Assembly: GCF_033963835.1 (NCBI RefSeq)
Contig: NZ_JAXBME010000014.1
Location: 62,001-126,000 of the forward strand
Length of the DNA stretch: 64,000 nt
Origin: Cytobacillus sp. IB215665
GTDB taxonomy: Bacteria > Bacillota > Bacilli > Bacillales > SM2101
Reading direction: 5' to 3'
Shown here: in pieces, positions 9,312-18,106 of the stretch
Layout of the letters: every line of letters begins with the position of its first letter
Numbering within the stretch: position 1 is the stretch's first letter
The notes under the pieces: generated by a model
Database searches by the model: none
Told to the model about the DNA's origin: nothing
Seen by the model: only the letters and a program-made list of their open reading frames with translations
Made by a program: the position numbers and the translations under genes

Positions 9312-9349
9312 AGAATGCAAGGATGGAATTTTTACCCTTGCATTCTTTT
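9312..9349 (+). terminator. Intrinsic terminator after ada
   Basis: Perfect 11-bp stem AGAATGCAAGG / CCTTGCATTCT with a T-rich tail. Confidence 0.85.
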
Positions 9350-9384
9350 AGTAAGTACAAAATAGTTTCAAATTTCATTTCTTA

Positions 9385-9545
9385 GGCTGTTTTCGTATTG
9401 ATTGATGCTTTTCGTATAAGCAATAAACACGTACACAACTAAAGTTCGTGGCATCTTTTCTTGTGTACAATAATGACAAACAATATAAAAACATTTTTAT
9501 GTTACTAATTTGATAACATTAGCAACAAAGTTTACGAAAAGAGTC
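9385..9545 (+). repeat. MITE-like repeat copy (near complete)
   Basis: One of the best-preserved copies. Left end GGCTGTTTTCGTATTGATTG, core AACACGTACACAACTAAAG and TTCGTGGCATCTTTTCTT, right end GCAACAAAGTTTACGAAAAG followed by AGTC. It lies between the convergent ada and AIM24 genes and ends 8 bp from the AIM24 stop codon, so its foldable ends may also serve as a transcription barrier. Confidence 0.85.
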
Positions 9546-9553
9546 TTTCTTTT

Positions 9554-10249
9554 TTACGCATTGGGTGCTCGATACACTTCTTCATATGGTTGTACTACAA
9601 CAAAGCCACTACCGCTAAACTTCATTTGAAAACTTTCTCCGCTTCCTCGACCAAACAAACTTTTAAATTGAATATCAGTAACAATATCAGGAGTTAAATT
9701 ACTAGACCATGCGATAGTAGAATTTGGGTCTGTCATTACTGGGTTATCAGGAGTTACTTCTAAAGTAAGAGGCTCATAATGACTAGTAAAGGCAATAAGA
9801 CCATGTCCTTCTAAACGAACATTAAATAGTCCACCTGCTAACATACCAGCAATTTTACGAATCATTTTAATATCCCATTTAACAGTTGACTCAAATGCCA
9901 AAATATCATTTCCATTGATAGAAATAGCTTCCCCATCAAGATTAATAATGTATATCTTTTTCCCACTATCAGAAAAATATACTGTGCCGTTTCCTGATGC
10001 TTTCATCAAGCTAACGCCTTCTCCGGTAAATTGCTTTTTAAACATTTTACCGATGCCATGCTCTAAAATGCTTTCTCTTACAAATTTAACTTGACCCTTG
10101 TAAGAAGTCATGGAACCAACTTTTGCCCAAACTTCTCCATCCAAATTAACTTCTAACATCCGGGGACTTTCTAGTTCAAATACACCTTGATTTTTTTCCT
10201 TTTGCTTCGTTTGATCTACAAACTCTTGAATAGAATATCGCTGATTCAA
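9554..10249 (-). CDS. AIM24 family protein
   Basis: 231 residues covering the AIM24/TspB-like beta-prism domain, with the typical glycine-rich strands (FTGEGVSLMKASGNGTVYFS, LEGHGLIAFTSHY, QMKFSGSGFVVVQP). The bacterial function is poorly defined; yeast AIM24 is a mitochondrial inner-membrane protein. Start is TTG, with AGGAGGGG 6 nt upstream deciding it. No partner gene nearby. Confidence 0.85.
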   Translation of the reverse strand: MNQRYSIQEFVDQTKQKEKNQGVFELESPRMLEVNLDGEVWAKVGSMTSYKGQVKFVRESILEHGIGKMFKKQFTGEGVSLMKASGNGTVYFSDSGKKIYIINLDGEAISINGNDILAFESTVKWDIKMIRKIAGMLAGGLFNVRLEGHGLIAFTSHYEPLTLEVTPDNPVMTDPNSTIAWSSNLTPDIVTDIQFKSLFGRGSGESFQMKFSGSGFVVVQPYEEVYRAPNA

Positions 10250-10457
10250 ATAAAACCCCTCCTGAAAAAATATTATGAAACAAGATGGATATCGAAAGCG
10301 TTATTAAGGAAAATATTTTTGTAATATGTCTCTGTAATTAAGATAGCATAAATCAAATTGATGTGATGTAGAATTTTGTCATTCATTTCATCGGTACATA
10401 AACTCATATTTGGTGCCGGTTAATTTAGTTTTTTTCGGTCGGATTTTATAATATATA

Positions 10458-10537
10458 GGTCAAATCCACGGGTTTATCGGTCAAATTCATTAATTAATGG
10501 GTCAAATCCCTGAATCCATCTATCGTGGTCAAAGATT
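10458..10537. repeat. Short tandem GGTCAAAT repeats
   Basis: GGTCAAATCC, GGTCAAATTC, GGTCAAATCC and GGTCAAAGAT begin at 10458, 10479, 10499 and 10527, spaced 21, 20 and 28 bp. Most units are preceded by TATCG or TTAATG. A related pair in reverse orientation occurs at 52570-52615. No other feature was found in the 10250-10605 gap. Confidence 0.6.
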
Positions 10538-10605
10538 AAACAAATAGAGAGGAATTTTATGATTTAGATTGTACCAATTCCCTCCCGTATAGTTGGTTAT
10601 GGTTA

Positions 10606-11475
10606 CTAAAATGAGTTCATTTTTTCTTTTGAGAAGTTCCAGTTCACTAAGAAAATCCCAATAAAAATGAGTAGTCCACCTAAATAAACATACCATTGAA
10701 CAATTTCGTCAAGCAGTAACCATCCAAAAAGTACTCCAAAAAAAGGAGCTAAAAATAAAAAGGCACTCGTTTTACCTGGGTCACCTTTATTGAGAAGGTA
10801 ATACCAGGTTGCAAATTGAACGATAGAACCCATAATAGCTAAATATAGCACAATTGATATAGATTCAATATTTATGATCATTTTTGGGGATTCAAGTATG
10901 ATGCTCAATAGTAAGAGTACTAACCCACCAAAAAGCATTTGATAAGCTGTAAGTACCCATATATTAAAATGAGGTCCCCATTTTTTAACTAATATAGTTG
11001 CTATAGCCCAAGAAAGTCCTGCTCCAAGACCTAAAAGTGTTCCAGTTTGTAATTGTAAGTGAAACCCAAATGTTACTATTACTCCCAGACATCCTATTAA
11101 AACTCCAACCCATTGATATAATCGGTATTTAATTTGTAGAAAAATGGTACCGAGGATTACTACAAGAAGTGGATTAATAAATGTTAGAATAGAAGACTCA
11201 CCCGCTGTAATCGTTCTTAGGCTTAGAAATATACATCCCATAACACCTGTAGTTTGAAAGAGTCCTATAATAAATATCTTAATCCAACTGTCCTTGGGTG
11301 AATGTAGCTTTTTATTCTTAACCCAAAGAGCCATTATTAATCCAGCAATTGTAAAGCGTAACCCAACTAAAAGAAATGGTGATATATATGCCAGGCCCAT
11401 TTTTCCTATCGCAAATGAAGATCCCATCAGTGAAGTAGCAAGTATTACTAGTAATGTGTATACAATTGGATTCAT
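10606..11475 (-). CDS. EamA/DMT superfamily transporter
   Basis: 289 residues, ten predicted membrane helices in two EamA repeats (first GSSFAIGKMGLAYISPFLLV, second starting about residue 145). Typical of drug/metabolite efflux permeases such as RhaT/YdcZ-like carriers; the substrate cannot be told. I start it at the ATG at 11475 because GGAGGAACTT lies directly upstream; the longer frame has no such signal. Monocistronic. Confidence 0.88.
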   Translation of the reverse strand: MNPIVYTLLVILATSLMGSSFAIGKMGLAYISPFLLVGLRFTIAGLIMALWVKNKKLHSPKDSWIKIFIIGLFQTTGVMGCIFLSLRTITAGESSILTFINPLLVVILGTIFLQIKYRLYQWVGVLIGCLGVIVTFGFHLQLQTGTLLGLGAGLSWAIATILVKKWGPHFNIWVLTAYQMLFGGLVLLLLSIILESPKMIINIESISIVLYLAIMGSIVQFATWYYLLNKGDPGKTSAFLFLAPFFGVLFGWLLLDEIVQWYVYLGGLLIFIGIFLVNWNFSKEKMNSF

Positions 11476-11654
11476 AAGTTCCTCCGAATTAACTATTATA
11501 TTTAAAGATAAAGTCATTCTCTTTGAATGAAGTAATTGTACTAAAAAAACTAATCAAACTATCGTTTCTTAGCATCTTTTCTTCTAAGAAACAATTGCAT
11601 AAAGCCCGTTTTTTATTGTAGGAACTTCGTATAAATAACAACAAAAAGTAAATA

Positions 11655-11817
11655 TATGTTGTTTTCGCATAGATTGTTGCTTTTCGTATTGATAAGTAAA
11701 CACGTACACAACTAAAGTCGTGGCACCTTTTCTTCTGTACAGAGATGACTAATAATATAATCATGCTTTTTATAGTACTAAACGGACAGCAACAGTAACA
11801 AAGTTTACGAAAAAAAC
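11655..11817 (+). repeat. MITE-like repeat copy
   Basis: Same family: GTTGTTTTCGCATAGATTGT at the left, AACACGTACACAACTAAAG and GTCGTGGCACCTTTTCTTCT inside, AACAAAGTTTACGAAAAAAA near the right end. An apparent 91-residue minus-strand frame here is only the repeat read through. The rest of 11476-11980 holds nothing recognisable. Confidence 0.8.
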
Positions 11818-11980
11818 CTAAATAAAAGAGCTGATAAAAAATATTTACTGTATGAGTAGCTTAACATGTATATAATAAAATCATAATCGAAATATGGATG
11901 TAAAGTTATTTTTTCACTAACTAAATTGATATGTTCTAAACAAATCGAAATGTAGACTATAAATGAGAGGAGAGATTAAT

Positions 11981-12667
11981 ATGAGTGGAACACCTGATTT
12001 AGCAAAGGTTGCTAGCCTTGTGAGCGAAAATTCTCGTGCTGCAATACTGACAGTTTTATTAGACGGTAGATTTCATCCTGCAAGCGAATTAGCGTATATG
12101 GCACAAATTAAACCTCAAACTGCTAGTTTTCATTTAACTAAAATGGTTGATGCCAACTTAATTACAATGGAAAAACATGGGAGACACAGGTATTATAGTA
12201 TTCGCAATCAAGAAGTTGCCCAAGTGATGGAATCTCTACTTTCAATAGCTCCACGAACTGAAATTAGGTCATTAAAACAAGCTTCTGAAGATAAAGCAGT
12301 ACGTTTTGCACGAACTTGTTATGATCATCTTGCAGGAAGCTTAGGTATACAACTAACAGACTCTTTAGTTAAATCAGGCATTCTTTGTAATAACACCACA
12401 GAGTTTGAGGTGACAGACAAAGGAGAAGAATTCTTTGCATCTTTACAAATTAATCTTCAGGAAGTTAAGAATAAGCGTCGTGCATTTGCACATAAATGTT
12501 TAGACTGGAGTGAAAGACGTCATCACCTTGCTGGTGCATTAGGAAATGCTCTGCTAGAAAGAATTTTGGAGTTAAACTGGATTCAACGCTCACCCAATTC
12601 CAGAGCTATAACAATCACTACTGCAGGTAAGAAAGGATTTAAAGACATATTCATGATTGATGTTTAA
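11981..12667 (+). CDS. ArsR-type winged-helix transcriptional regulator
   Basis: 228 residues. The N-terminal winged helix is in residues about 10-75 (SRAAILTVLLDGRFHPASEL, then ASFHLTKMVDANLITMEKHG). It is followed by a longer C-terminal domain with HKCLDWSERRHHLAGALGNA, typical of the larger ArsR-like regulators found in bacilli. The ligand is unknown. ATG at 11981 chosen because AGAGGAGAG precedes it; an upstream in-frame ATG at 11963 has no signal. The target is not obvious from neighbours. Confidence 0.82.
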   Translation: MSGTPDLAKVASLVSENSRAAILTVLLDGRFHPASELAYMAQIKPQTASFHLTKMVDANLITMEKHGRHRYYSIRNQEVAQVMESLLSIAPRTEIRSLKQASEDKAVRFARTCYDHLAGSLGIQLTDSLVKSGILCNNTTEFEVTDKGEEFFASLQINLQEVKNKRRAFAHKCLDWSERRHHLAGALGNALLERILELNWIQRSPNSRAITITTAGKKGFKDIFMIDV

Positions 12668-13100
12668 AGCAGCTGTCACTAGTACTGAACGGTACTTAAT
12701 ATGACGGTTTTCACATTTCATTCATTCTTCTCTATAGAGCCTAAATTTAGGGCAGGTTGTCAATTATAAATCATGCGAATGCCTTTGATTCTAGAAAACA
12801 ATAATGATAAGAGTGAGGAATATTTTGGACTCTTCCACTTTGCCATTTCTGTAGACTCAAAAAACTGTCAACTCATTAATAGAATGGTTATAAAGCTGTC
12901 AGTGAACCTAGAGGTACAGGAGATTGATATTATGAATGTCATTATAGATCTTGTTGGAAATAGAGTTGAAAAAGCCATTAATGATAATTAAGTAAAAAAT
13001 AACTTTACTACATGCCAATAAATGAGGTACAATTTTTTTTGTTACATAAATAGAAGATAATGTTAATTTCTTCACATTGGATTGGAGAATTATTTTGAAG

Positions 13101-13121
13101 ATGATGTTACTTTTTTATTAA
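13101..13121 (+). CDS. Leader peptide upstream of the ABC-F gene
   Basis: ATG ATG TTA CTT TTT TAT TAA encodes MMLLFY, with GGAG and GAAG upstream (about 13084-13100). It ends exactly where the first leader hairpin begins. Short leader ORFs of this kind precede many inducible ABC-F and Erm resistance genes, where a drug-stalled ribosome changes RNA folding. The call rests on position and architecture, not on sequence similarity. Confidence 0.5.
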   Translation: MMLLFY

Positions 13122-13190
13122 TACGGGCTTGAAACAAAAGCTCGTATCGATTTTATAGCTATCGATACGAAATTATATATTTCGGGAGGT
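13121..13190 (+). promoter_or_regulatory. Attenuator-like leader of the ABC-F gene
   Basis: Three overlapping, mutually exclusive hairpins. A: ATACGGGCTT 13121-13130 with AAGCTCGTAT 13138-13147. B: TCGTATCGAT 13142-13151 with ATCGATACGA 13161-13170. C: CGAAAT 13168-13173 with ATTTCG 13179-13184. C touches the GGGAGGT ribosome binding site (13184-13190). No T-tract follows, so control of translation initiation is more likely than termination. A ribosome stalled on the 13101-13121 ORF would disrupt A and free B. Confidence 0.6.
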
Positions 13191-13196
13191 AGCAAA

Positions 13197-14657
13197 ATGG
13201 AACAAATTTGTTTTGAATTGAAAAATATTGAAATGACTTATTTAGATAAAACGGTATTCAAAATAGAACGATTAGCTGTTCATCAATTTGATCGAATTGG
13301 AATCGTGGGGAAAAATGGTGCCGGGAAAAGCACATTAATCAAGTTGCTTTCTGGGATTGTTCAACCTTCAGTTGGGAAGGTACATCGCTACGTAGAGCAT
13401 GGGTATTTTGAGCAAATGTCAGCACCTACAACTGATGAAGCAGACCCATCATTACTTGGAAGGTTAGCTGTTCCACAAAATTCTAACCACTTAAGTGGTG
13501 GAGAGCAAACGAAGCTGAAATTAGCACAAATGTTTACACATTATTATGAAGCATTACTAATTGATGAGCCGACAACTCATTTGGACCAAGAAGGTATTTC
13601 ATATTTACTCGATGAATTGAGATATTACTATGGGGCACTGATAATCGTTAGTCATGACCGTGCCGTACTTGACCAGCTCACCACAACTATTTGGGAAGTC
13701 GATGAAGGAGAAGTACACGTATATACAGGTAATTACAGCGAGTATGTAGAGCAGAAACAATTAGAACGTGAACAGCAAATTCAAGCTCATGCACAATATA
13801 TGAAAGAACAGAAGCGTCTAGCAAAAGCAGCGCAAGAAAAAATGAAAAAGGCCGAAAAAGTTGCGCAAGCCGGAAGTATGTCAAGGAAAGAATCGAAGGC
13901 TAAAGCAAACCGTATGTTTGAATCGAAGTCTAAAGGGACATGCCAAAAAGCAGTACATCGTGCGGCAAAAGCAATTGAACAGCGTAAAGATAAGCTAAAG
14001 CATGTGGAAGCAGTGAAAGAGGAAAAGCAAATTGTATTCCACCAATCAAAAGCATTGGAATTGCATAATAAGTTTCCAATTATGGCTGATAAATTTAGTC
14101 TCGAATTGGAAGATCGTAGATTGCTAGATGAAGTAAGTTTTCAACTCCCTCTAGGGAAAATAATAGCGATAACTGGTGAAAATGGAAGTGGTAAAAGTAC
14201 ACTATTAAAGCACATTGCCAGCCATGCCGTCGGTTTGACCATTACACCAAAAGCGAGAATTGGCTACTTCCGACAAATGAGCTATCAATTTACAAGTGAT
14301 GAAACGATATTGCAATTTATGAAAAATCGTTCAAAATATGATGAGGGGTCACTAAGAAGTGCTCTACATTCGATGCAATTTATAGATACAGATTTATTAA
14401 AAAAAGTGAAGACGTTAAGTGGTGGAGAAGCGATTCGCCTCCAGCTTTGTCTATTATTTTTAGGAGAATATAACATATTATTGCTAGACGAACCTACCAA
14501 TTTTTTAGATATCAGGACTATTGAAGCATTAGAACGATTTATCTGCGCTTATAAAGGAACAATCATATTTGTATCACATGATACAACGTTCATAAAGAAT
14601 GTGGCAGATTTACGTTTAAACATTTCTGATAAAAAATTGAAACAACAGTGTTTATGA
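13197..14657 (+). CDS. ABC-F ATPase, Msr-like ribosomal protection protein
   Basis: 486 residues with two ABC domains and no membrane segments. First domain: Walker A GKNGAGKST (about 39-47), signature LSGGE, Walker B LLIDEPTTH. Second: GENGSGKST, LSGGE, ILLLDEPTN. A Lys/Arg-rich linker (about 190-280) forms the interdomain antibiotic-resistance region. Length and the FHQSKALELHNKFPI stretch fit the Msr branch (MsrA/MsrD type), which displaces macrolide-like drugs from the ribosome. The drug range cannot be predicted. Expression is probably inducible through the upstream leader. Confidence 0.85.
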   Translation: MEQICFELKNIEMTYLDKTVFKIERLAVHQFDRIGIVGKNGAGKSTLIKLLSGIVQPSVGKVHRYVEHGYFEQMSAPTTDEADPSLLGRLAVPQNSNHLSGGEQTKLKLAQMFTHYYEALLIDEPTTHLDQEGISYLLDELRYYYGALIIVSHDRAVLDQLTTTIWEVDEGEVHVYTGNYSEYVEQKQLEREQQIQAHAQYMKEQKRLAKAAQEKMKKAEKVAQAGSMSRKESKAKANRMFESKSKGTCQKAVHRAAKAIEQRKDKLKHVEAVKEEKQIVFHQSKALELHNKFPIMADKFSLELEDRRLLDEVSFQLPLGKIIAITGENGSGKSTLLKHIASHAVGLTITPKARIGYFRQMSYQFTSDETILQFMKNRSKYDEGSLRSALHSMQFIDTDLLKKVKTLSGGEAIRLQLCLLFLGEYNILLLDEPTNFLDIRTIEALERFICAYKGTIIFVSHDTTFIKNVADLRLNISDKKLKQQCL

Positions 14658-14747
14658 GTTAGTAATATGGAAGGTTAGATCGTACGTTCTTTATCGGATT
14701 CACATTTTCGAGAGAATTTACAATCACACGAGTGGAAAAGACGATCA

Positions 14748-14877
14748 ATGTGTTCTTCGCATTAATTGTTGCTTTTCCTAATAAGTACTAAACACGTATA
14801 TATTTAACGATAGGTGCTCATTTCACCATTAAAAACTTTATAATTACATTTAAGTGAAAGCAACAAAGTTTAGAACC
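14748..14877 (+). repeat. MITE-like repeat copy (internally shortened)
   Basis: Left end TTCTTCGCATTAATTGTTGC, AAACACGTATA block, right end GCAACAAAGTTTAGAACC. The GTGGCATC core is poorly kept. It lies between the ABC-F gene and a terminator. Confidence 0.65.
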
Positions 14878-14885
14878 TTTGTAGA

Positions 14886-14917
14886 AGAGGACTTGTAAAA
14901 TGTCCTCTTTTCTTTTT
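14886..14917 (+). terminator. Intrinsic terminator
   Basis: AGAGGAC / GTCCTCT stem followed by TTTCTTTTT. Probably ends the ABC-F transcript after the repeat. The remainder up to 15139 shows nothing else. Confidence 0.8.
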
Positions 14918-15139
14918 GGGGAATGATCCCAAATAGTCTCTTAATTCAATAAATTACAGGCGTAATAAAAATTTCACTTAAACACTCATAAGTAGGTGTT
15001 CAAATATTTCTTAAGTTCATTGTACACCTTGATAAATCTACAATTTAAATAATTGTATGATTAACGTACAATTTCGAATCAAACAGTTTACTCTTTTCAT
15101 ATTCATGTAATAACAAATAAAATGAAGAGGTGCATTCAC

Positions 15140-15685
15140 TTGACTACTTTTGTCGTTGACACAAAAACTCATTCTCTTATAACTACACTTCCAGTAGGCT
15201 CTCCAGCCGCTTTCTCAGGGGCTCCTCAATCTTTAACTCCAGATGGCAAGTTTGTTTATACTATTAATGTAAATGGCCGTTCAGTATCTGTTATTGATAC
15301 AAAGACACATTCAGTAATTGCTACGATTCAATTTGATGCTTCTACCCTTCCACAAGCTATTGATACTTCTCCAGATGGCAAATTAGTTTACGTTACTACA
15401 AATCAAGGTACTGTACCTGTTCTTGATGTAAAAACTCATTCAATAATTGCTACAGTTTCTATAGGAGAACTTCCTCTTACTTCGGTAAAGTTTACACCAG
15501 ATGGAAAGCTTGCTTATGTTTTGGGTTTCAGGAGTTCTGAGCCCGGTACTCTCTCAGTTATAGATACAAAGACTCATACAGTTGTTGCTACTCTGAATCT
15601 TCCAGAAGATAGTGCATTACCATTATTTATTTCTTTTACACCAGATGGAAAATTAGCCTATATAAACGCAGGTACAACCAATTAA
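15140..15685 (+). CDS. YVTN-type beta-propeller repeat protein, probably partial
   Basis: 181 residues from a TTG start set by AGAGGTG 7 nt upstream. It has four repeats of about 42 residues with the pattern VIDTKTHSVIAT ... SPDGKLVYV, the YVTN/lactonase-like propeller repeat. Full propellers in this family have seven blades or follow a signal peptide; here both are missing. The protein could be an assembly module or the remnant of a longer gene. Function unknown. Confidence 0.7.
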   Translation: MTTFVVDTKTHSLITTLPVGSPAAFSGAPQSLTPDGKFVYTINVNGRSVSVIDTKTHSVIATIQFDASTLPQAIDTSPDGKLVYVTTNQGTVPVLDVKTHSIIATVSIGELPLTSVKFTPDGKLAYVLGFRSSEPGTLSVIDTKTHTVVATLNLPEDSALPLFISFTPDGKLAYINAGTTN

Positions 15686-15759
15686 ATAGTATTCCAGCCC
15701 CATGGTCATCCCAAGTTTAATATATCATCATTGTTTTATTTATTTTGATCTTCCTTAAA

Positions 15760-15830
15760 GGCTGTTTTCACATATGTTGTTGTTTATAAAAGATAAACAC
15801 GTATACAACTTTTTTAATGCGAAAACAGCC
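15760..15830. repeat. Short fold-back derivative of the MITE-like repeat
   Basis: Only 71 bp. It starts GGCTGTTTTCACATATGTTG and ends ATGCGAAAACAGCC, so both ends are left-type ends facing each other with an ACACGTATACAAC core between. It looks like an internal-deletion or fold-back product of the family. Confidence 0.7.
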
Positions 15831-15933
15831 ATTGGTATTAGCCATTTATGAATAATTAATTCTTATTTCCATTAAAACTGACTTGAATTTTCTCCTACCA
15901 CATCTTAATATAAATTAAGCTAATCCACTAATA

Positions 15934-15967
15934 GATCTCACGACCTTGGTTGTAGCGTGGGTCTTTT
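15934..15967 (+). terminator. Weak intrinsic terminator
   Basis: GATCTCACG / CGTGGGTC stem with one bulge and G-U pairs, followed by TTTT. It could end transcription entering from the propeller gene. Confidence 0.45.
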
Positions 15968-15997
15968 GAGCGAAAAATAGAAAAAGGATTCACTATT

Positions 15998-16288
15998 ATG
16001 AACTACATAAAGTACTTCCAATTCAAATGTATATTTTATATTACTGTGTTTTTTCTTTTTGTCCTTGGTTCTATTAACATGAGAAAACCTTTCTCAGCTC
16101 TTACAAAAGTTGATCTTCTTCAAATAGGGCTAATTTTCTTTTTCTTTTTATCAGCATTAAGTTTATATGATGAGGTTTCAGAGCGTTTCTCTAATATACG
16201 CCCCATACAAAGATTTATATTGTCTACATTCTCTTTATTACTAGCTACCATTCTAGGAGGAATGATTGCTTTTCCTCTAGTAAAATAA
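15998..16288 (+). CDS. Small membrane protein of unknown function
   Basis: 96 residues with three hydrophobic segments (FYITVFFLFVLGSI; LLQIGLIFFFFLSALSLY; LSTFSLLLATILGGMIAF). An AAAAAGGA signal lies about 10 nt before the ATG. No recognised family and no obvious partner. Confidence 0.55.
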   Translation: MNYIKYFQFKCIFYITVFFLFVLGSINMRKPFSALTKVDLLQIGLIFFFFLSALSLYDEVSERFSNIRPIQRFILSTFSLLLATILGGMIAFPLVK

Positions 16289-16354
16289 AATGAAGATGAT
16301 AATTTGAGGCTGTTCAAGTATTGTTATGAACATTCAAAACAATTAGCATATTGA

Positions 16355-17470
16355 TTAAGAACCATTTAATGAATAGACACGATATTTTGCTGGTATTTCA
16401 GTGATATTTTGTATATGCTTAGAAACTTGTAAAATATCAACAATTTCTTCTCCATTACTAACATAAATCCCCCCAGTATAAGAACAATAATTTTTGTTTT
16501 CTTTAATAACAATCCCAGTAGAAGAATACATATCCATATATGACTCATCATATTTTACACTGTCAGTTGATGATAAATATAGTGTTGCTAACTTCTTCAA
16601 TTGCTCATGTTCCTGTACATTACTCAATATGATAACTTCATCTACAAGTATTTTATCGTGCAGAGAAAGAAAATCTTCTATTTGTAGCATTTCAGATTTC
16701 AACACGTTTGAGAGCGGTTGTGATTGAAGATGAATGTCTTCACGTACTACTGTTTTAAAAATTTCTTGGATAAGCAGATCCTTACCAACAACAAAAGGAT
16801 GACCGAAGCCATACTTGTATAAACTCTCCTTCATGCTTATCATTCGTTCTATTTGAGGAACTGCGGAGACATCAATCATTAAAGTATTTCCTTTCAACCG
16901 AAGGGAGTCAATTAAAATATCAATGTCATAAGGATTAATGTGTAAGTGGGAATAATACAAATCTCTATTCCAAAAATCAAGCTGATCGAGTGATAGTGAA
17001 CCAAATAGAATTTCTTCAATGATTTTATACTTACTACCACCTCTTAATATATGTAAAACATCGTTAAGTAAGTTTGGTGTTCGGTCTATTATATTTCTGA
17101 TTTCTGTATTTTCGCTAATGATTCGAAGAGTTAATTCTCCATGATCATGACCTGATATGAGTTGGAAGCAATGTGAAAAGGGACCATGACCGATATCATG
17201 TAATAATGCTGCAACTTTAGCAAGTTTCTTTTCATAGTGAGTAAGAAAAATGTCTCCCCGTGCACTTAGACTTGAAATAACTCGCTTCAGTAATTCATAA
17301 ATTCCTAGAGAATGCTCAAACCTAGTATGAATTGCTTCGTTATGTAGAAAAAATGTATTACCTTGCTGTTTAATGAGCGATAACCTTTGAAATGCTTTAG
17401 TTTTAACTATTTCTATCAAGTCATCATCTTCAATTTGGATTGTCTTATAAATGGGATCATTGACTATCAT
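16355..17470 (-). CDS. HD-domain phosphohydrolase, SAMHD1/YwfO-like
   Basis: 371 residues. The metal-binding HD core is visible as TRFEHSLGIYELLKR (His about 53) and AALLHDIGHGPFSHCF (HD about 91-92). Further His residues lie in SGHDHGE and a conserved Asp lies in GSLSLDQLDFWNRD. This matches the dNTPase-like HD family that includes B. subtilis YwfO. Activity on nucleoside triphosphates is likely from the family but not shown. ATG with AGGAGGTAGAA upstream. Stands alone. Confidence 0.85.
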   Translation of the reverse strand: MIVNDPIYKTIQIEDDDLIEIVKTKAFQRLSLIKQQGNTFFLHNEAIHTRFEHSLGIYELLKRVISSLSARGDIFLTHYEKKLAKVAALLHDIGHGPFSHCFQLISGHDHGELTLRIISENTEIRNIIDRTPNLLNDVLHILRGGSKYKIIEEILFGSLSLDQLDFWNRDLYYSHLHINPYDIDILIDSLRLKGNTLMIDVSAVPQIERMISMKESLYKYGFGHPFVVGKDLLIQEIFKTVVREDIHLQSQPLSNVLKSEMLQIEDFLSLHDKILVDEVIILSNVQEHEQLKKLATLYLSSTDSVKYDESYMDMYSSTGIVIKENKNYCSYTGGIYVSNGEEIVDILQVSKHIQNITEIPAKYRVYSLNGS

Positions 17471-18106
17471 TTCTACCTCCTGGATTTAAACTGTAACTAT
17501 TTGTTTCTACAATTCTAGGGCAATAACATTATACCAACATAAACAAAAAAATTAACATAAAATGTTATATGTTATTTGTAGGTATATCTTATTATAGGCT
17601 ATTTTCTTATTTATTGTTAAATCATTACAAAGTAGGATTCATAGCATTTTTTCATTTACGGCAACGATCACATATAACCTCGCTTCCAGTAGTTTTTTTG
17701 AAAAGAAAAATAATTCTATGGAAAATAATAGAGGAAGTAGCGCGCTTTTGGGTTGTTAGTAAACATCAACAACACATGAGATTGAGATTTTGATAATGAT
17801 GCATTGTGAGCTTCTAGGGTTTCAAACCCATGAGGCCAGTTCAAGATTTTAGAGAAATGTTCCTTTCATTGTAATGTCGACATCATTGTACTCGATTAAT
17901 TGTATTACGGAGGTCGCATTTAGGCCATTATTTACCTTGACTCATTCTGTACTAAGAATGATGCTTAATGTATCAGATATTACATTATACTAACTACACT
18001 ATGAGTTCACAGCAGAATGAATGAACTCATAGTGTTTAAGATCGTCAATTAATGAGCCAGTTATACACAGGTGTAGCATTCAACACCATAGTTGTAGTAT
18101 TGATAA
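17471..18106. other. Gene-free stretch with one long inverted repeat
   Basis: The only clear element is a perfect 14-bp inverted repeat, ACACTATGAGTTCA (17996-18009) with TGAACTCATAGTGT (18022-18035). It lies 70 bp beyond the end of the minus-strand ABC operon. It could act as a 3'-end hairpin for that operon although no long T-tract follows. I see no convincing gene in this stretch. Confidence 0.5.

Noticed and set aside
10458-10537. CRISPR array
   Set aside because: Repeat words are only about 8-10 bp, units vary from 20 to 28 bp, and there are no unique spacers or cas genes.
11489-11764. Minus-strand frame of 91 codons
   Set aside because: It overlaps a copy of the repeat element, has no ribosome binding site and resembles no protein.
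12773-12991. Plus-strand frame of 72 codons between the ArsR-type gene and the ABC-F leader
   Set aside because: No ribosome binding site before its ATG and no recognisable domain; may be a remnant but not supported as a gene.
17569-17793. Plus-strand frame of 74 codons
   Set aside because: Poor start signal, no domain and AT-driven composition.
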